Both the position numbers and the translations under genes were made by a program. From Acidisoma sp. PAMC 29798 (GTDB taxonomy: Bacteria > Pseudomonadota > Alphaproteobacteria > Acetobacterales > Acetobacteraceae), in contig NZ_CP126994.1 in NCBI RefSeq assembly GCF_030252425.1, positions 3,343,001 through 3,407,000 of the forward strand: a stretch of 64,000 nt of DNA. Reading direction: 5' to 3'. Positions 1 through 8,148 of the stretch are shown one piece after another. Below the pieces are notes generated by a model, which was not told the origin of the DNA, did not search any database, and was given only the letters and a program-made list of their open reading frames with translations. Position 1 is the first letter of the stretch; the number at the start of each line of letters is the position of its first letter.

Positions 1-93
1 GCGATCAAAGGCGATGTCGATGGTGCGGTCGAGGCCTTGATGCACCACTACCGGTTGACGAGCGAATTGTGCATCGCCGGCCTCAAAGCTTGA
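1..93 (+). CDS. GntR family regulator, FCD-type C-terminus (partial)
   Basis: Only the last 30 codons are in the window; the gene starts off the left edge and stops with TGA at 91-93. The fragment reads as a short helix pair with a pattern (GDVDGAVEALMHHY) seen at the end of FCD ligand-binding domains of GntR regulators, where the last helices carry the [DE]xxxAxxxxxxH repeat. It ends 5 bp from the stop of the convergent intradiol dioxygenase gene. By position it could regulate the flanking aromatic or sugar catabolic genes. The family call rests on a very short stretch and is tentative; another all-helical regulator is possible. Confidence 0.5.
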   Translation, partial: AIKGDVDGAVEALMHHYRLTSELCIAGLKA

Positions 94-97
94 TCGG

Positions 98-934
98 TTA
101 GCCAGCCGCCGCCAGTCGAAACACGAGGTCGATGATGTCGCGGTCGCCCTCGCGATGGGGTGCCACAATCAAGGACTTGCGCACGCCGAAAACGGCGTCG
201 GTGCCGAGATAGCGGTCACCCTCGAAGAAGATCTCCGTCGTGATCGATCGGAAGCCAGGCGCCATGATAAGAAAATGGAAATGCGCGGGCCGCCAGGCCG
301 TTCGGCCACCGGCGCGAAGCAGTTCACCGACGGGCCCATCATCCGGCACCATGTAAGGCCCCGGCAGGACAGTCACGAAGGTGAAGCGTCCATCCTCGTT
401 GCATGCCATCTTGCAGCGAAAAGCGCTGTCGGGAACATGGTCATCCTGTGTGGCATAGAGACCGTTCTCGCCCGTTTGCCACATATCGATCGCGGCACCT
501 TGGATCGGCTGGCCTTCCGCATCCTGCACCACACCGCGTACGAGCAGACCCGCACCATGATGGGTCGGCCGCAAATCTGCACCGACAGCCACTTCCGGAC
601 TGTCGGAGGCATAAAAGGGGCCGAGCACGCTGCCCTCCGTCGCACCGACCGGCGCATCCGTCATGTCCACGAAGGAACTCAGGCCAAGAACATCCGATAA
701 CAACATGAACTCGTCACGCTTTGCGGAACTAATCTCCCCGCAGCGAAACAGAAAGCCGACTGCCATTGCCCATTCATCATGCGTCAGCTGATTCTCACGG
801 GCGAAACCATGGAGATGGGTCACGAGACTTGTGAGAAGCTTTCGCCCCCGCGGCGTCTCCATCGAGAAGGAGGCGATGACTTTTTCGGTCACATTCTCCG
901 GATTGATGTCATAGGCCGGTGCGTGGGTATCCAT
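98..934 (-). CDS. Intradiol ring-cleavage dioxygenase (hydroxyquinol/catechol 1,2-dioxygenase type)
   Basis: Cleaves an aromatic diol between the two hydroxylated carbons using non-heme Fe(III). The 278 residues show the N-terminal helical dimerisation domain of catechol dioxygenases (about 20-95) and then the beta-sandwich catalytic domain. The four expected iron ligands are visible: Tyr160 (NGLYATQ), Tyr194 (PGPYMVPDDGP), His218 and His220 (WRPAHFHF). DDGPVGELLRAGGR with RPAHFHF resembles hydroxyquinol 1,2-dioxygenases more than classical CatA, so benzene-1,2,4-triol is the better substrate guess. It lies 12 bp downstream of the FAH-family gene on the same strand, so the two are probably co-transcribed. 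The family is secure; the exact substrate is not. Confidence 0.9.
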   Translation of the reverse strand: MDTHAPAYDINPENVTEKVIASFSMETPRGRKLLTSLVTHLHGFARENQLTHDEWAMAVGFLFRCGEISSAKRDEFMLLSDVLGLSSFVDMTDAPVGATEGSVLGPFYASDSPEVAVGADLRPTHHGAGLLVRGVVQDAEGQPIQGAAIDMWQTGENGLYATQDDHVPDSAFRCKMACNEDGRFTFVTVLPGPYMVPDDGPVGELLRAGGRTAWRPAHFHFLIMAPGFRSITTEIFFEGDRYLGTDAVFGVRKSLIVAPHREGDRDIIDLVFRLAAAG

Positions 935-946
935 GACGTTGCTCCC

Positions 947-1840
947 TCAAGCCGCTTCTTTTGGCAAAATGCCGCGGTCTCGGCGTTCATTTTCGATGGT
1001 ATTGCGAAGAAGACCAACCCCTTCGATCTCGACCTCGACGACATCGCCGTCCCGCATCCATAACGGCGGCTTGCGCGCATGGCCAACACCGGAGGGCGTT
1101 CCCATGACGACGACGTCCCCACTCTCCAAGGTGATACATTCAGATAGCAATGACAGCGTTTCTGCGACCGGGAAGATCATCTCGCGGGTATTGGCTTGCT
1201 GAACGACGGCACCGTTAAGGCGACACGTGATCGCGAGGCCGATTGCGCCGCGCGGCAATTCATCGGCGGTGACCAGCATGGGGCCGAAGGCGCCCGACTG
1301 CTCGAAGTTCTTTCCCATCGTCCATTGGATGGTCTTGCGCTGATAGTCCCGCACGGAGGCATCGTTGAAGCAGGAATAGCCATAGATGGCGTCCAGCGCC
1401 TCATCGGGCGTGGCGTGGCGGATGGGTGTGCCGATGATGACGGCGAGTTCCGCCTCGTAATCAAGTTGCTCGGATACGATGGGCTTGAGAATGGGCGCGC
1501 CATGCGCCGTCAAGCTGCCAGGACAGCGCAGAAAGATCGTCGGCCAAGACGGGCGCTGATATCCACCCTCGGCGGCATGTTCGGCATAGTTGAGCCCTAG
1601 ACACAGCATTTTCCCGGCGGCAGGAATTAGCGGGCGGAAGCTGATCGTCGATGGATCAAGCAAAGGCCCACCGTCCTCGACCGCCGCCGCGGCCTTTTCC
1701 AACATCGTCGCGCCACCCTGGATGAAAGCAATCAGATCGCTGGGAAAGTCCGTAGTCCGGGCCGTCAGGTCAAGGATGCCGCCATCGCATTGAACGCCGA
1801 TCGCGGGCCTTATGTCTCGCATAAATGAGAGTAGACGCAT
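947..1840 (-). CDS. Fumarylacetoacetate hydrolase (FAH) family protein
   Basis: FAH-fold enzymes cleave or isomerise 2,4-dioxo or 2-hydroxydienoic acids using a divalent metal. The protein is 297 residues, as is usual for the short prokaryotic family. It has a small N-terminal domain and a catalytic core with LGLNYAEHAAEGG (81-93), the metal ligands Glu129 and Glu131 (DYEAELAV) and Asp160 (GYSCFNDASVRD), and the closing GDVVVMGTPSGVG (241-253). It is the first gene of a two-gene minus-strand unit with the intradiol dioxygenase. Two roles fit: downstream processing of an aromatic ring-cleavage product, or hydrolysis of a 2,4-diketo-3-deoxy sugar acid, since a sugar-type transporter and an SDR sit divergently. 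The sequence alone does not decide. Confidence 0.88.
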   Translation of the reverse strand: MRLLSFMRDIRPAIGVQCDGGILDLTARTTDFPSDLIAFIQGGATMLEKAAAAVEDGGPLLDPSTISFRPLIPAAGKMLCLGLNYAEHAAEGGYQRPSWPTIFLRCPGSLTAHGAPILKPIVSEQLDYEAELAVIIGTPIRHATPDEALDAIYGYSCFNDASVRDYQRKTIQWTMGKNFEQSGAFGPMLVTADELPRGAIGLAITCRLNGAVVQQANTREMIFPVAETLSLLSECITLESGDVVVMGTPSGVGHARKPPLWMRDGDVVEVEIEGVGLLRNTIENERRDRGILPKEAA

Positions 1841-1877
1841 GTTTCCCCCGCCCGACGCTTGTCTGAGAAGACCCTAC

Positions 1878-1900
1878 CTTGTCCCAATTCGGCGGACAAG
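1878..1900. promoter_or_regulatory. Inverted repeat, possible operator
   Basis: A perfect 7-bp inverted repeat (CTTGTCC at 1878-1884, GGACAAG at 1894-1900, 9-bp spacer) lies in the AT-rich divergent gap between the FAH gene and the SDR gene. Its position between two divergently read catabolic units suits a regulator-binding site, for instance for the GntR protein at the left edge. No regulator has been shown to bind it; this is inferred from symmetry and position. Confidence 0.3.
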
Positions 1901-2069
1901 AAAAATCGATTATCTACGGATTTATGGTATTTTAGTCGACGTTAATCCATGCAGTGATAATTTCAACGATATTCCTGGTTTACAAAGATCGCCCTCTGTC
2001 TCAGACTGCGACCGCGTCTGGCAAGACGCGCAAAAGGGCAGCCAATAAGAGCCGCCATGAGGAGCGCCG

Positions 2070-2852
2070 ATGACTGAAGCCGAGACGCTGTCGGGATTCT
2101 TTAGCCTCAAGGGAAAGGTCGCCGTCGTTACAGGGGGCGCGGGCGGTTTGGGGCGGGCGATCGCCGCAGCCTATCTGCGCACCGGGGCGCGCGTCGCGCT
2201 GCTCGATCTGAAGGAAGCCGAGTTGGCGGCCGCGGCCGCGGAACTCAGCGCCTTGGGCGAGGTTCTTCCCGTCGCGGTTGATGTCACAAAGGCGCCCGCC
2301 GTCGAAGCCGCCGTGGAAGCCGCTGCCGTGCATTTCGGCAAGCTCGACATCCTGGTGACTGCTGCGGGCATCGCACGCCGCAAAGCCGCCGAGGAGCTGC
2401 CGCCCGAGGAATTTGACTTTGTCATGGATGTAAACGTCAAGGGCGGCTTGTATTGCGCACAATCCGTCGGTCGGCGGATGATCGCACAAGGCCACGGCGG
2501 GCGGATCATCACCATCGGCTCGGTGCGGGGCCTGGTCGGGCACCCACTCGGCTACGTCGCTTACGGCGTCAGCAAGGGCGCCGTCCATCTCTTGACACGG
2601 CAATTGGCCACGGAATGGGCCAAGCATGGCATCAACGTCAATTGCATCGCGCCCAGCGTGCTCAAGACGCCGCTTGCGGACTTCATCCTCAAGACGTCCG
2701 AAGTGCGGGATCTTTTCATGTCCCGCATTCCCTTCGGGCGTGCCGCAGAACCGGAGGAACTGAGCGGTACCGCCGTCTTCCTCGCCTCGCCGGCCGCCAG
2801 CTTCATCACCGGCCAAATCCTGTTCGTCGATGGTGGCAGCGTCGCCGGATAA
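2070..2852 (+). CDS. SDR family NAD(P)-dependent oxidoreductase
   Basis: Classical short-chain dehydrogenase of 260 residues, the family's usual length. It shows the cofactor loop TGGAGGLG (21-28), the structural TAAG motif (97-100, in place of NAAG), catalytic Ser151, Tyr165 and Lys169 (YGVSK), and the C-terminal FVDGG. Overall style is close to gluconate 5-dehydrogenase or 2-deoxy-gluconate 3-dehydrogenase, suggesting oxidation of a sugar-acid hydroxyl. It opens a plus-strand run continuing into a complete ribose-class ABC transporter, so its substrate is probably derived from the imported compound. The ATG at 2070 follows a GAGGAG-like ribosome binding site. Confidence 0.88.
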   Translation: MTEAETLSGFFSLKGKVAVVTGGAGGLGRAIAAAYLRTGARVALLDLKEAELAAAAAELSALGEVLPVAVDVTKAPAVEAAVEAAAVHFGKLDILVTAAGIARRKAAEELPPEEFDFVMDVNVKGGLYCAQSVGRRMIAQGHGGRIITIGSVRGLVGHPLGYVAYGVSKGAVHLLTRQLATEWAKHGINVNCIAPSVLKTPLADFILKTSEVRDLFMSRIPFGRAAEPEELSGTAVFLASPAASFITGQILFVDGGSVAG

Positions 2853-2914
2853 AAACAGGCCCCGCTTAAAAAAGATCGTGAAATCGCGACAGACATCAAT
2901 TGGGAGAAACGACA

Positions 2915-4033
2915 ATGAAGATCCGCAAGGACTCGCCCCGTGCCCATACCGGCTTTCGCAACAGCCTTCGGGCCGCCGCCTTTTCGATCGGTGCTCTATC
3001 GACCCTGTTGATCGGTCTCGCTCCAGCGACCCATGCCGCGCCGAGTGGCGGCATCATCATCGGCATCGATGAAACCGCATCCGAATACTGGGCCGAATAC
3101 ACGCAAGGGGCCCAGGATATTGCGGATTCGCTGGGTGCGAAGCTGACGGTGGTCACCAGCAACTACCAGGGTGCGCAGTTGCTCGCCCAACTCGGGGCGA
3201 TCTTCGCCACAGGATGCACCAAATGCGCCCTGGCGACAGACCCCTCCTCCAATGCCTTCGTCAAGGCCGTGGTCCGTCGCGCCGCCGCCGCCGGGGTGCC
3301 GATCGTCACCATCTGGAACCGGCCCGAGACCATCCACCCTTGGGATACCGACCCCAAATACTGGGTTGCCCATACATCCTTCGACGGCGTGATGTCCGGC
3401 TATTACCAGATGTCGGCGCTCTGCAAGGCCTTGGGCGGCAAGGGTGCGATCGCGGCTATAGAGGGTGTGCCGTCAACCCCGCCGGCCTACCAGCGCATCC
3501 AGGGTCTTCACAAAGCGCTCGCGGAATGCCCCGGCGTCAAGCTGCTGGATACCGAGGTCGGTGATTGGCAGGAGACGAAGTCCCAAAACATCGTGCGCAC
3601 CTGGATTGCGCGCTATGGCGCCACGCTGAACGGCATCTTCGCCTCCAACGATGCCATGGCACGCGGCGCCGTCGCGGCCCTGCGCGAGAAGAACCTGAAC
3701 GGCAAGGTTCCTGTAACCGGTTCGGACGGATCGAAGGTCGCGCTCGATATGGTCAAGGACGGCGACATGCTGGTGACGGTCTGGAACGACCCGGTTCTGC
3801 AAGGTGCTGTGTCAACTGCCCTCGCCCATGCTGCGGCCGTTGGCGACATCGATCCGGAAAAACTCACGCATGCGCAGCGCGATTTCTACTTGAAACAGGA
3901 AGTCGTCAATAAAGACAACGTCGATCAATACCTCGCCCTCAAGGCGAATGCGCCGAAATATACTTATTCCGCGATGAAGGCTGACTTCTGGAAGGATTCG
4001 GCGGGCGAAATTCCAGTTGGCGCGAACAAGTAA
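2915..4033 (+). CDS. CUT2-type sugar ABC transporter substrate-binding protein
   Basis: Periplasmic receptor of a ribose/xylose-class importer. The ATG at 2915 is preferred over an upstream in-frame TTG at 2900 because GGGAGA sits 7 bases before it. The product is about 372 residues with a long basic N-region and hydrophobic core ending near THAAP (about residue 41), consistent with Sec export. The mature part has the two-lobe periplasmic-binding fold of the RbsB class, with IIIGIDETASEYWAEYTQGA at its start and the hinge region FASNDAMARGAVAAL. It precedes permease, ATPase and second permease genes in one operon. The ligand cannot be read from the sequence; neighbouring catabolic genes suggest a sugar, sugar acid or cyclic polyol. 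Confidence 0.88.
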   Translation: MKIRKDSPRAHTGFRNSLRAAAFSIGALSTLLIGLAPATHAAPSGGIIIGIDETASEYWAEYTQGAQDIADSLGAKLTVVTSNYQGAQLLAQLGAIFATGCTKCALATDPSSNAFVKAVVRRAAAAGVPIVTIWNRPETIHPWDTDPKYWVAHTSFDGVMSGYYQMSALCKALGGKGAIAAIEGVPSTPPAYQRIQGLHKALAECPGVKLLDTEVGDWQETKSQNIVRTWIARYGATLNGIFASNDAMARGAVAALREKNLNGKVPVTGSDGSKVALDMVKDGDMLVTVWNDPVLQGAVSTALAHAAAVGDIDPEKLTHAQRDFYLKQEVVNKDNVDQYLALKANAPKYTYSAMKADFWKDSAGEIPVGANK

Positions 4034-4062
4034 CGCATCGTCACCTAGGATCGCGGCGGCGG

Positions 4063-5091
4063 ATGATGAAACTCGCGACCAAGATTGGCCAAAGCGCGTC
4101 GGTGTCCGGGCGCCCGGCACCGACGCGCAGTCTTTGGTCTGGCCGGTGGTTGCAAAGCATCGGCCCCGTCGCGATCCTCGTTGTTCTGTCACTTGCCTTC
4201 CAACTCGCCAGCCACAACTTCCTGACGGGGGGCAATCTCGCGGCAATCGCCGAGGCCGCCGCCGTTCCGGTCATCCTCGCAACCGGCCTGAGTTTCGTTA
4301 TCATCCTCGGCGCCATCGACCTCTCGCTGGAGGGGGTGATGGCGACTGCGAGCATGGCGGTCTCCCTTCTGAGTGCGAACAACGTCAATCGGCATGACTG
4401 GGGGATTTGGGGAATCGTCACCGCCCTCGGGTGCGGCGTGGCGTTTGGCGCCTTCAATGGCCTGCTCAACACCGTCCTGCGGATGCCGTCCCTCATCGTG
4501 ACGCTCGGCTCCTGGTTCATCGGCCTTGGGATCGCCAGCGTACTATTTCCGAGCGAGGTGCCCGGAATCCACGATCCCCTCGTGCTCGGCCTCGCCTCCA
4601 CGCATATCGCGGGCCTCAGTCTCATCGTCTTCATCGCCGTCGCCGTCCTGGTCGTCTTTCATCTTGTCCTCAACTACACGCATCTCGGCCGCATGATCTA
4701 TGCGGTCGGCGGGGGTGAGGCGACGCTGGTCACCACGGGCCTGCGCGTGCCGCTGTTCAAGTTTGTGGCCTTCGTCATCTCTGGGTTCATCGCAGCCCTC
4801 GCGGGCGTGCTGCTCTCGGCGCAATTGGGCGACGGCAATGCCGATATCGGCAATGGCCTGCTGTTTCCCGCCGTCAGCGCTTGCGTTCTCGGGGGCACTT
4901 TACTGAGCGGCGGTCGCGGCGGCGTTCTTCAATCCGCCATCGGCGCGGTCATTCTGGAAGTGCTCAATAATGGATTGATCCAGATTGGTGCGGGACCTTA
5001 CGTGCGCAACATCATCAGTGGCGCGGTCATCGTGACGGTGGTCGCGATCAGCGGGCTGCATATGCGCCGTAAGCTGCGGGTCGTGAAATGA
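4063..5091 (+). CDS. CUT2-type ABC transporter permease (first)
   Basis: Integral inner-membrane subunit of the same importer, 342 residues, of the RbsC/BPD_transp_2 class. Hydrophobic segments run from about residue 35 onward, with the family's GLSFVIILGAIDLSLEGVM signature in transmembrane helix 2-3 and VGGGEATLVTTGLRV in the cytoplasmic loop that contacts the ATPase. The last four bases overlap the start of the ATPase gene (ATGA), showing translational coupling. A second permease gene follows the ATPase, so the transporter probably uses a heterodimeric membrane domain. Confidence 0.9.
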   Translation: MMKLATKIGQSASVSGRPAPTRSLWSGRWLQSIGPVAILVVLSLAFQLASHNFLTGGNLAAIAEAAAVPVILATGLSFVIILGAIDLSLEGVMATASMAVSLLSANNVNRHDWGIWGIVTALGCGVAFGAFNGLLNTVLRMPSLIVTLGSWFIGLGIASVLFPSEVPGIHDPLVLGLASTHIAGLSLIVFIAVAVLVVFHLVLNYTHLGRMIYAVGGGEATLVTTGLRVPLFKFVAFVISGFIAALAGVLLSAQLGDGNADIGNGLLFPAVSACVLGGTLLSGGRGGVLQSAIGAVILEVLNNGLIQIGAGPYVRNIISGAVIVTVVAISGLHMRRKLRVVK

Positions 5092-6611
5092 GCAATCTTC
5101 TGGAAGTGCGCGGCGTCGGAAAGACCTTTGGCCGCGTTGTCGCACTGGAACCCATGGATCTCAGCCTTCGGCAGGGTGAGGTGCTCGGCCTCGTGGGGCA
5201 GAACGGCTCCGGCAAGTCGACGCTGCTCAAGATCATGGCCGGTCTCGTTCAGCCCGAACAAGGCACTATGCTGCTGCGGGGCACGCCCGTGCGGCTGCGC
5301 AGCCAGGCCGAGGCCACGCTGCATGGCATCGGCATGGTCCATCAGGAACAATCGCTCATCCCCAATCTCACCGTGGCCGAGAACATCTTTCTCGACAAGC
5401 CGAATGCCGCTAAGCGCTTCGGCTTCTATCGCTGGGGTCAACTCTACGAAGCGGCGGCCCATCAGCTCCGCAAAATCCAGGTGGATATCGATCCACGCGT
5501 GACCGTGGATACGCTTCGCTTCGCCGAGCGCCAGCAGGTGGAGCTGGCAAAGGTTCTGGCCATCGAGGATCTTGTGGACCATCCGCCGATCATCCTCTTC
5601 GATGAGCCGACATCGGTGCTGACACCGGGCGAGATTGCCCTGCTGTTTCGCCAAATCGACCGTCTGCGCCAAACTGCTGCCATCGTCTTCGTGTCACATC
5701 GATTGGACGAAATCCTCGCCATCAGTGACCGCGCCGTGGTGATGACCGATGGCCGCAAGGTCGCAGAGCATCCGATCGCCGATATCGATCGCGAAAGCCT
5801 GTATCGCCTTATGGTCGGTCGTCAGCGCGCCACCCGCCCGGCCCGCATGGCGGGCGCCGTTACAACGGCCGCCACCGGCTTGGCCCGGCTGGAGATCGAC
5901 ACGCTGTCATCCGGCAACCATTTCCATGACGTCACGCTGCGCCTGGAGCCCGGCGAAATCCTGGGCATGCTGGGCGTGCAAAGCTCCGGCGCGGAGGAGC
6001 TATGCCGCGCGATCTTCGGCGCGGAGGATGAGGTCAGCGGCACCATTCGCCTCAACGGCAAAGCGATCGACGCCGCCTCTCCCGCGTCCGCCGTGCGCCA
6101 GGGTGTCGGTTATCTTCCGGCCAACCGCCATCTGGAAGGGCTCCTGAAGGGGCGTACACTTGTCGAGAATATGGTCCTCACCTCGGGCCTGGATTACGGT
6201 CATGGTGGTATCCTCATCAACCGTCGCGCCGAGCGCGCGGCCGCCACGACCTGGATCGATCGCCTGCACGTCAAAACACGATCAAGCAATGCCCGGATCG
6301 ACGATCTCAGCGGCGGTAATCAGCAGAAAGTTGTGCTCGGCAAGTGGCTCATGTCGCGCCATTTGAAGGTCCTGTTGCTCGATCACCCGACCCGAGGCCT
6401 TGATCCCGGCGCGCGGGATGAGTTGTTCGAGGCCATCCGCGCCGAAGCGGCCAAGGGCCTCGCCGTCATCTTCGTTGCAGACACAATCGGCGAGGTTCTC
6501 GATTTTTCGGACCGCATCCTGGTGATGCGGGACGGTGCGATCAGCGCGCAATACGACCTTACGCGCGGGGATGTGCCCCGCGAGGAAGATCTTGTTAGGG
6601 CCATGGTCTGA
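5088..6611 (+). CDS. CUT2-type sugar ABC transporter ATP-binding protein (two NBDs)
   Basis: Energises the importer. The 507 residues contain two fused nucleotide-binding domains, as in RbsA/XylG. The first has Walker A GQNGSGKST (37-45) and Walker B FDEPTSVLT. The second has the expected degenerate Walker A (GVQSSGAEE) and an intact signature LSGGNQQKVV. Unusually, the second Walker B reads LLLDHPTRGLDPG: the glutamate after Asp432 is replaced by His433. In most homologues this position is Glu, so the second site may be catalytically impaired. The gene overlaps the preceding permease by 4 bp and is followed by the second permease 22 bp downstream. Confidence 0.9.
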   Translation: MSNLLEVRGVGKTFGRVVALEPMDLSLRQGEVLGLVGQNGSGKSTLLKIMAGLVQPEQGTMLLRGTPVRLRSQAEATLHGIGMVHQEQSLIPNLTVAENIFLDKPNAAKRFGFYRWGQLYEAAAHQLRKIQVDIDPRVTVDTLRFAERQQVELAKVLAIEDLVDHPPIILFDEPTSVLTPGEIALLFRQIDRLRQTAAIVFVSHRLDEILAISDRAVVMTDGRKVAEHPIADIDRESLYRLMVGRQRATRPARMAGAVTTAATGLARLEIDTLSSGNHFHDVTLRLEPGEILGMLGVQSSGAEELCRAIFGAEDEVSGTIRLNGKAIDAASPASAVRQGVGYLPANRHLEGLLKGRTLVENMVLTSGLDYGHGGILINRRAERAAATTWIDRLHVKTRSSNARIDDLSGGNQQKVVLGKWLMSRHLKVLLLDHPTRGLDPGARDELFEAIRAEAAKGLAVIFVADTIGEVLDFSDRILVMRDGAISAQYDLTRGDVPREEDLVRAMV

Positions 6612-6633
6612 TCGCGATGAAAGAGGCGTCGTC

Positions 6634-7608
6634 ATGAGCATCTGGACGGAACCGAAGCTGCCCGAGGGCATGGATTGGGGCATGACATTGCGACGGTTCG
6701 TGCCCATCGCGGTGCTTCTGCTGCTGGTCATCATCAGCGCCATCATTGCACCCGGCACGCTGTCCCCCAGCGCGCTGACGGGGTTCGCCACCGATGCTGC
6801 ACCGCTGCTGATCCTGGTCATCGGCAGCACCATGCCCATTCTCACCGGCAGCATCGACCTATCCGTGGCGGGCATCGCGTCCCTGACCGGCGTTCTCGTC
6901 GTGCAACTGGCGCCCATCTTCGGTCCCTGGACCTGCCTCGTCGTCATCCTCATTGCCATCGCCTTCGGTGCGCTGCAGGGCTTCGCCCATGCATGGCTCC
7001 AAATCCCATCCTTCATCACGACGCTCGGCACGCTCAGCATGCTGTCCGGTCTGTCGCTTTTACTGTCTAACGCGACGGCGCAACCCTTGCCGGACAGCGA
7101 TCCCATCATCGATCTTCTCGGCGACACCGCCTTCGGCATCCCCGATGTCGTCTTCGCGGTCATCATCGTCGTGGCATTCCTCGCCCTGCTCATGCGCTAT
7201 ACCCGCATCGGGCGTGACCTTTTCGCGCTCGGCGCCGGCGAGCGTACGGCGCTGATGTCGGGTGTGCGCACAATCTCGGTGCGCAGCTTCGCTTTCGCGA
7301 CCTCGGCAGGCTGCGCTGCCCTGGCTGGTCTCGCTCTGGTGTCGGTCACGCAATTCAGTTCCCCCACGCTCGCAGGCAATCTGTTGCTGTTGTCCATCGT
7401 CGGCGTCGTGCTGGGGGGAACTGCGATTTCCGGAGGCGTCGGGGGCCTGTGGGCCGGCGTCATCGGCGGTTTGATCACCGCCTGGCTTCGTGTGGCGACG
7501 GTGCTTCTGGGCGTGATGCCGACGGCGCAATACATCGTTTTCGGCGTTATGGCGCTGATCGCCGTGGGCCTCACGACCGATCGCGGAAAGATCGGCGTTA
7601 TCAAATAG
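6634..7608 (+). CDS. CUT2-type ABC transporter permease (second)
   Basis: Second membrane subunit, about 324 residues from the ATG at 6634. Longer in-frame readings starting at 6535 lie inside the ATPase gene and are not favoured, and AAAGAGG stands just upstream of 6634. The BPD_transp_2 features are visible: TMPILTGSIDLSVAGIASL and LGAGERTALMSGVRTISVRS, with about eight to ten hydrophobic segments. It resembles the first permease in architecture but is clearly diverged, pointing to a heterodimer. It ends the operon; no convincing terminator follows before the convergent DUF2269 gene. Confidence 0.9.
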   Translation: MSIWTEPKLPEGMDWGMTLRRFVPIAVLLLLVIISAIIAPGTLSPSALTGFATDAAPLLILVIGSTMPILTGSIDLSVAGIASLTGVLVVQLAPIFGPWTCLVVILIAIAFGALQGFAHAWLQIPSFITTLGTLSMLSGLSLLLSNATAQPLPDSDPIIDLLGDTAFGIPDVVFAVIIVVAFLALLMRYTRIGRDLFALGAGERTALMSGVRTISVRSFAFATSAGCAALAGLALVSVTQFSSPTLAGNLLLLSIVGVVLGGTAISGGVGGLWAGVIGGLITAWLRVATVLLGVMPTAQYIVFGVMALIAVGLTTDRGKIGVIK

Positions 7609-7665
7609 ACTCGCGGGACTCATCAGCGGTCGCACCACTCCCCGATAACGTCGCCCCCTTTGTCG

Positions 7666-8148
7666 TCACCACAGGGTCGGCTTGGCGACCATCAGCCAAA
7701 AGACGACGACCAGACCGAGAAAGGCTGGCCAGCCGAGCCAGAACCAGGTCCAGAATGCACGGTGATACGCGGGCGGCAAAGTCGTTGCCTGGGCGGCCAC
7801 GGCGGCATTCGCCAAGCGCTCCATCCGCATTTGCAGCACGACGACCGGGAGCCAGCATGCACCGGCCACGATGTAGAGCACGTAGGACGCAACCAGCCAG
7901 GATGAAAGCAGCGGATACCCCGCCGTCCAGGCCAGAATGACCCCAGTTACCGGCTGCACCACCCCTGAAGTAGAGGTGAATAACCAGTCCGCGAGCACCA
8001 CGTTGCGGGCGGTCGATGCGATGGCGTGAATGTCGCCTCGGAAATGCGTGGCTAGCATGTGAAAGGCCGTTCCGGCACCGAGGCCGAACAAGACAGTCGC
8101 GCTCATGATATGGATCGTGAGGAGCACGCTATGAGCGTTCATCGTCAT
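7666..8148 (-). CDS. DUF2269 family integral membrane protein
   Basis: A 160-residue protein with four predicted transmembrane segments and the pattern of DUF2269: HIMSATVLFGLGAGTAFHML near the N-terminus and AFWTWFWLGWPAF near the C-terminus. No enzymatic role is established for the family. It overlaps the upstream epimerase-DoxX gene by 4 bp (ATGA), and that pairing is common, suggesting the two work together at the membrane. The last residues (KPTLW) are complete before the stop. Confidence 0.8.
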   Translation of the reverse strand: MTMNAHSVLLTIHIMSATVLFGLGAGTAFHMLATHFRGDIHAIASTARNVVLADWLFTSTSGVVQPVTGVILAWTAGYPLLSSWLVASYVLYIVAGACWLPVVVLQMRMERLANAAVAAQATTLPPAYHRAFWTWFWLGWPAFLGLVVVFWLMVAKPTLW

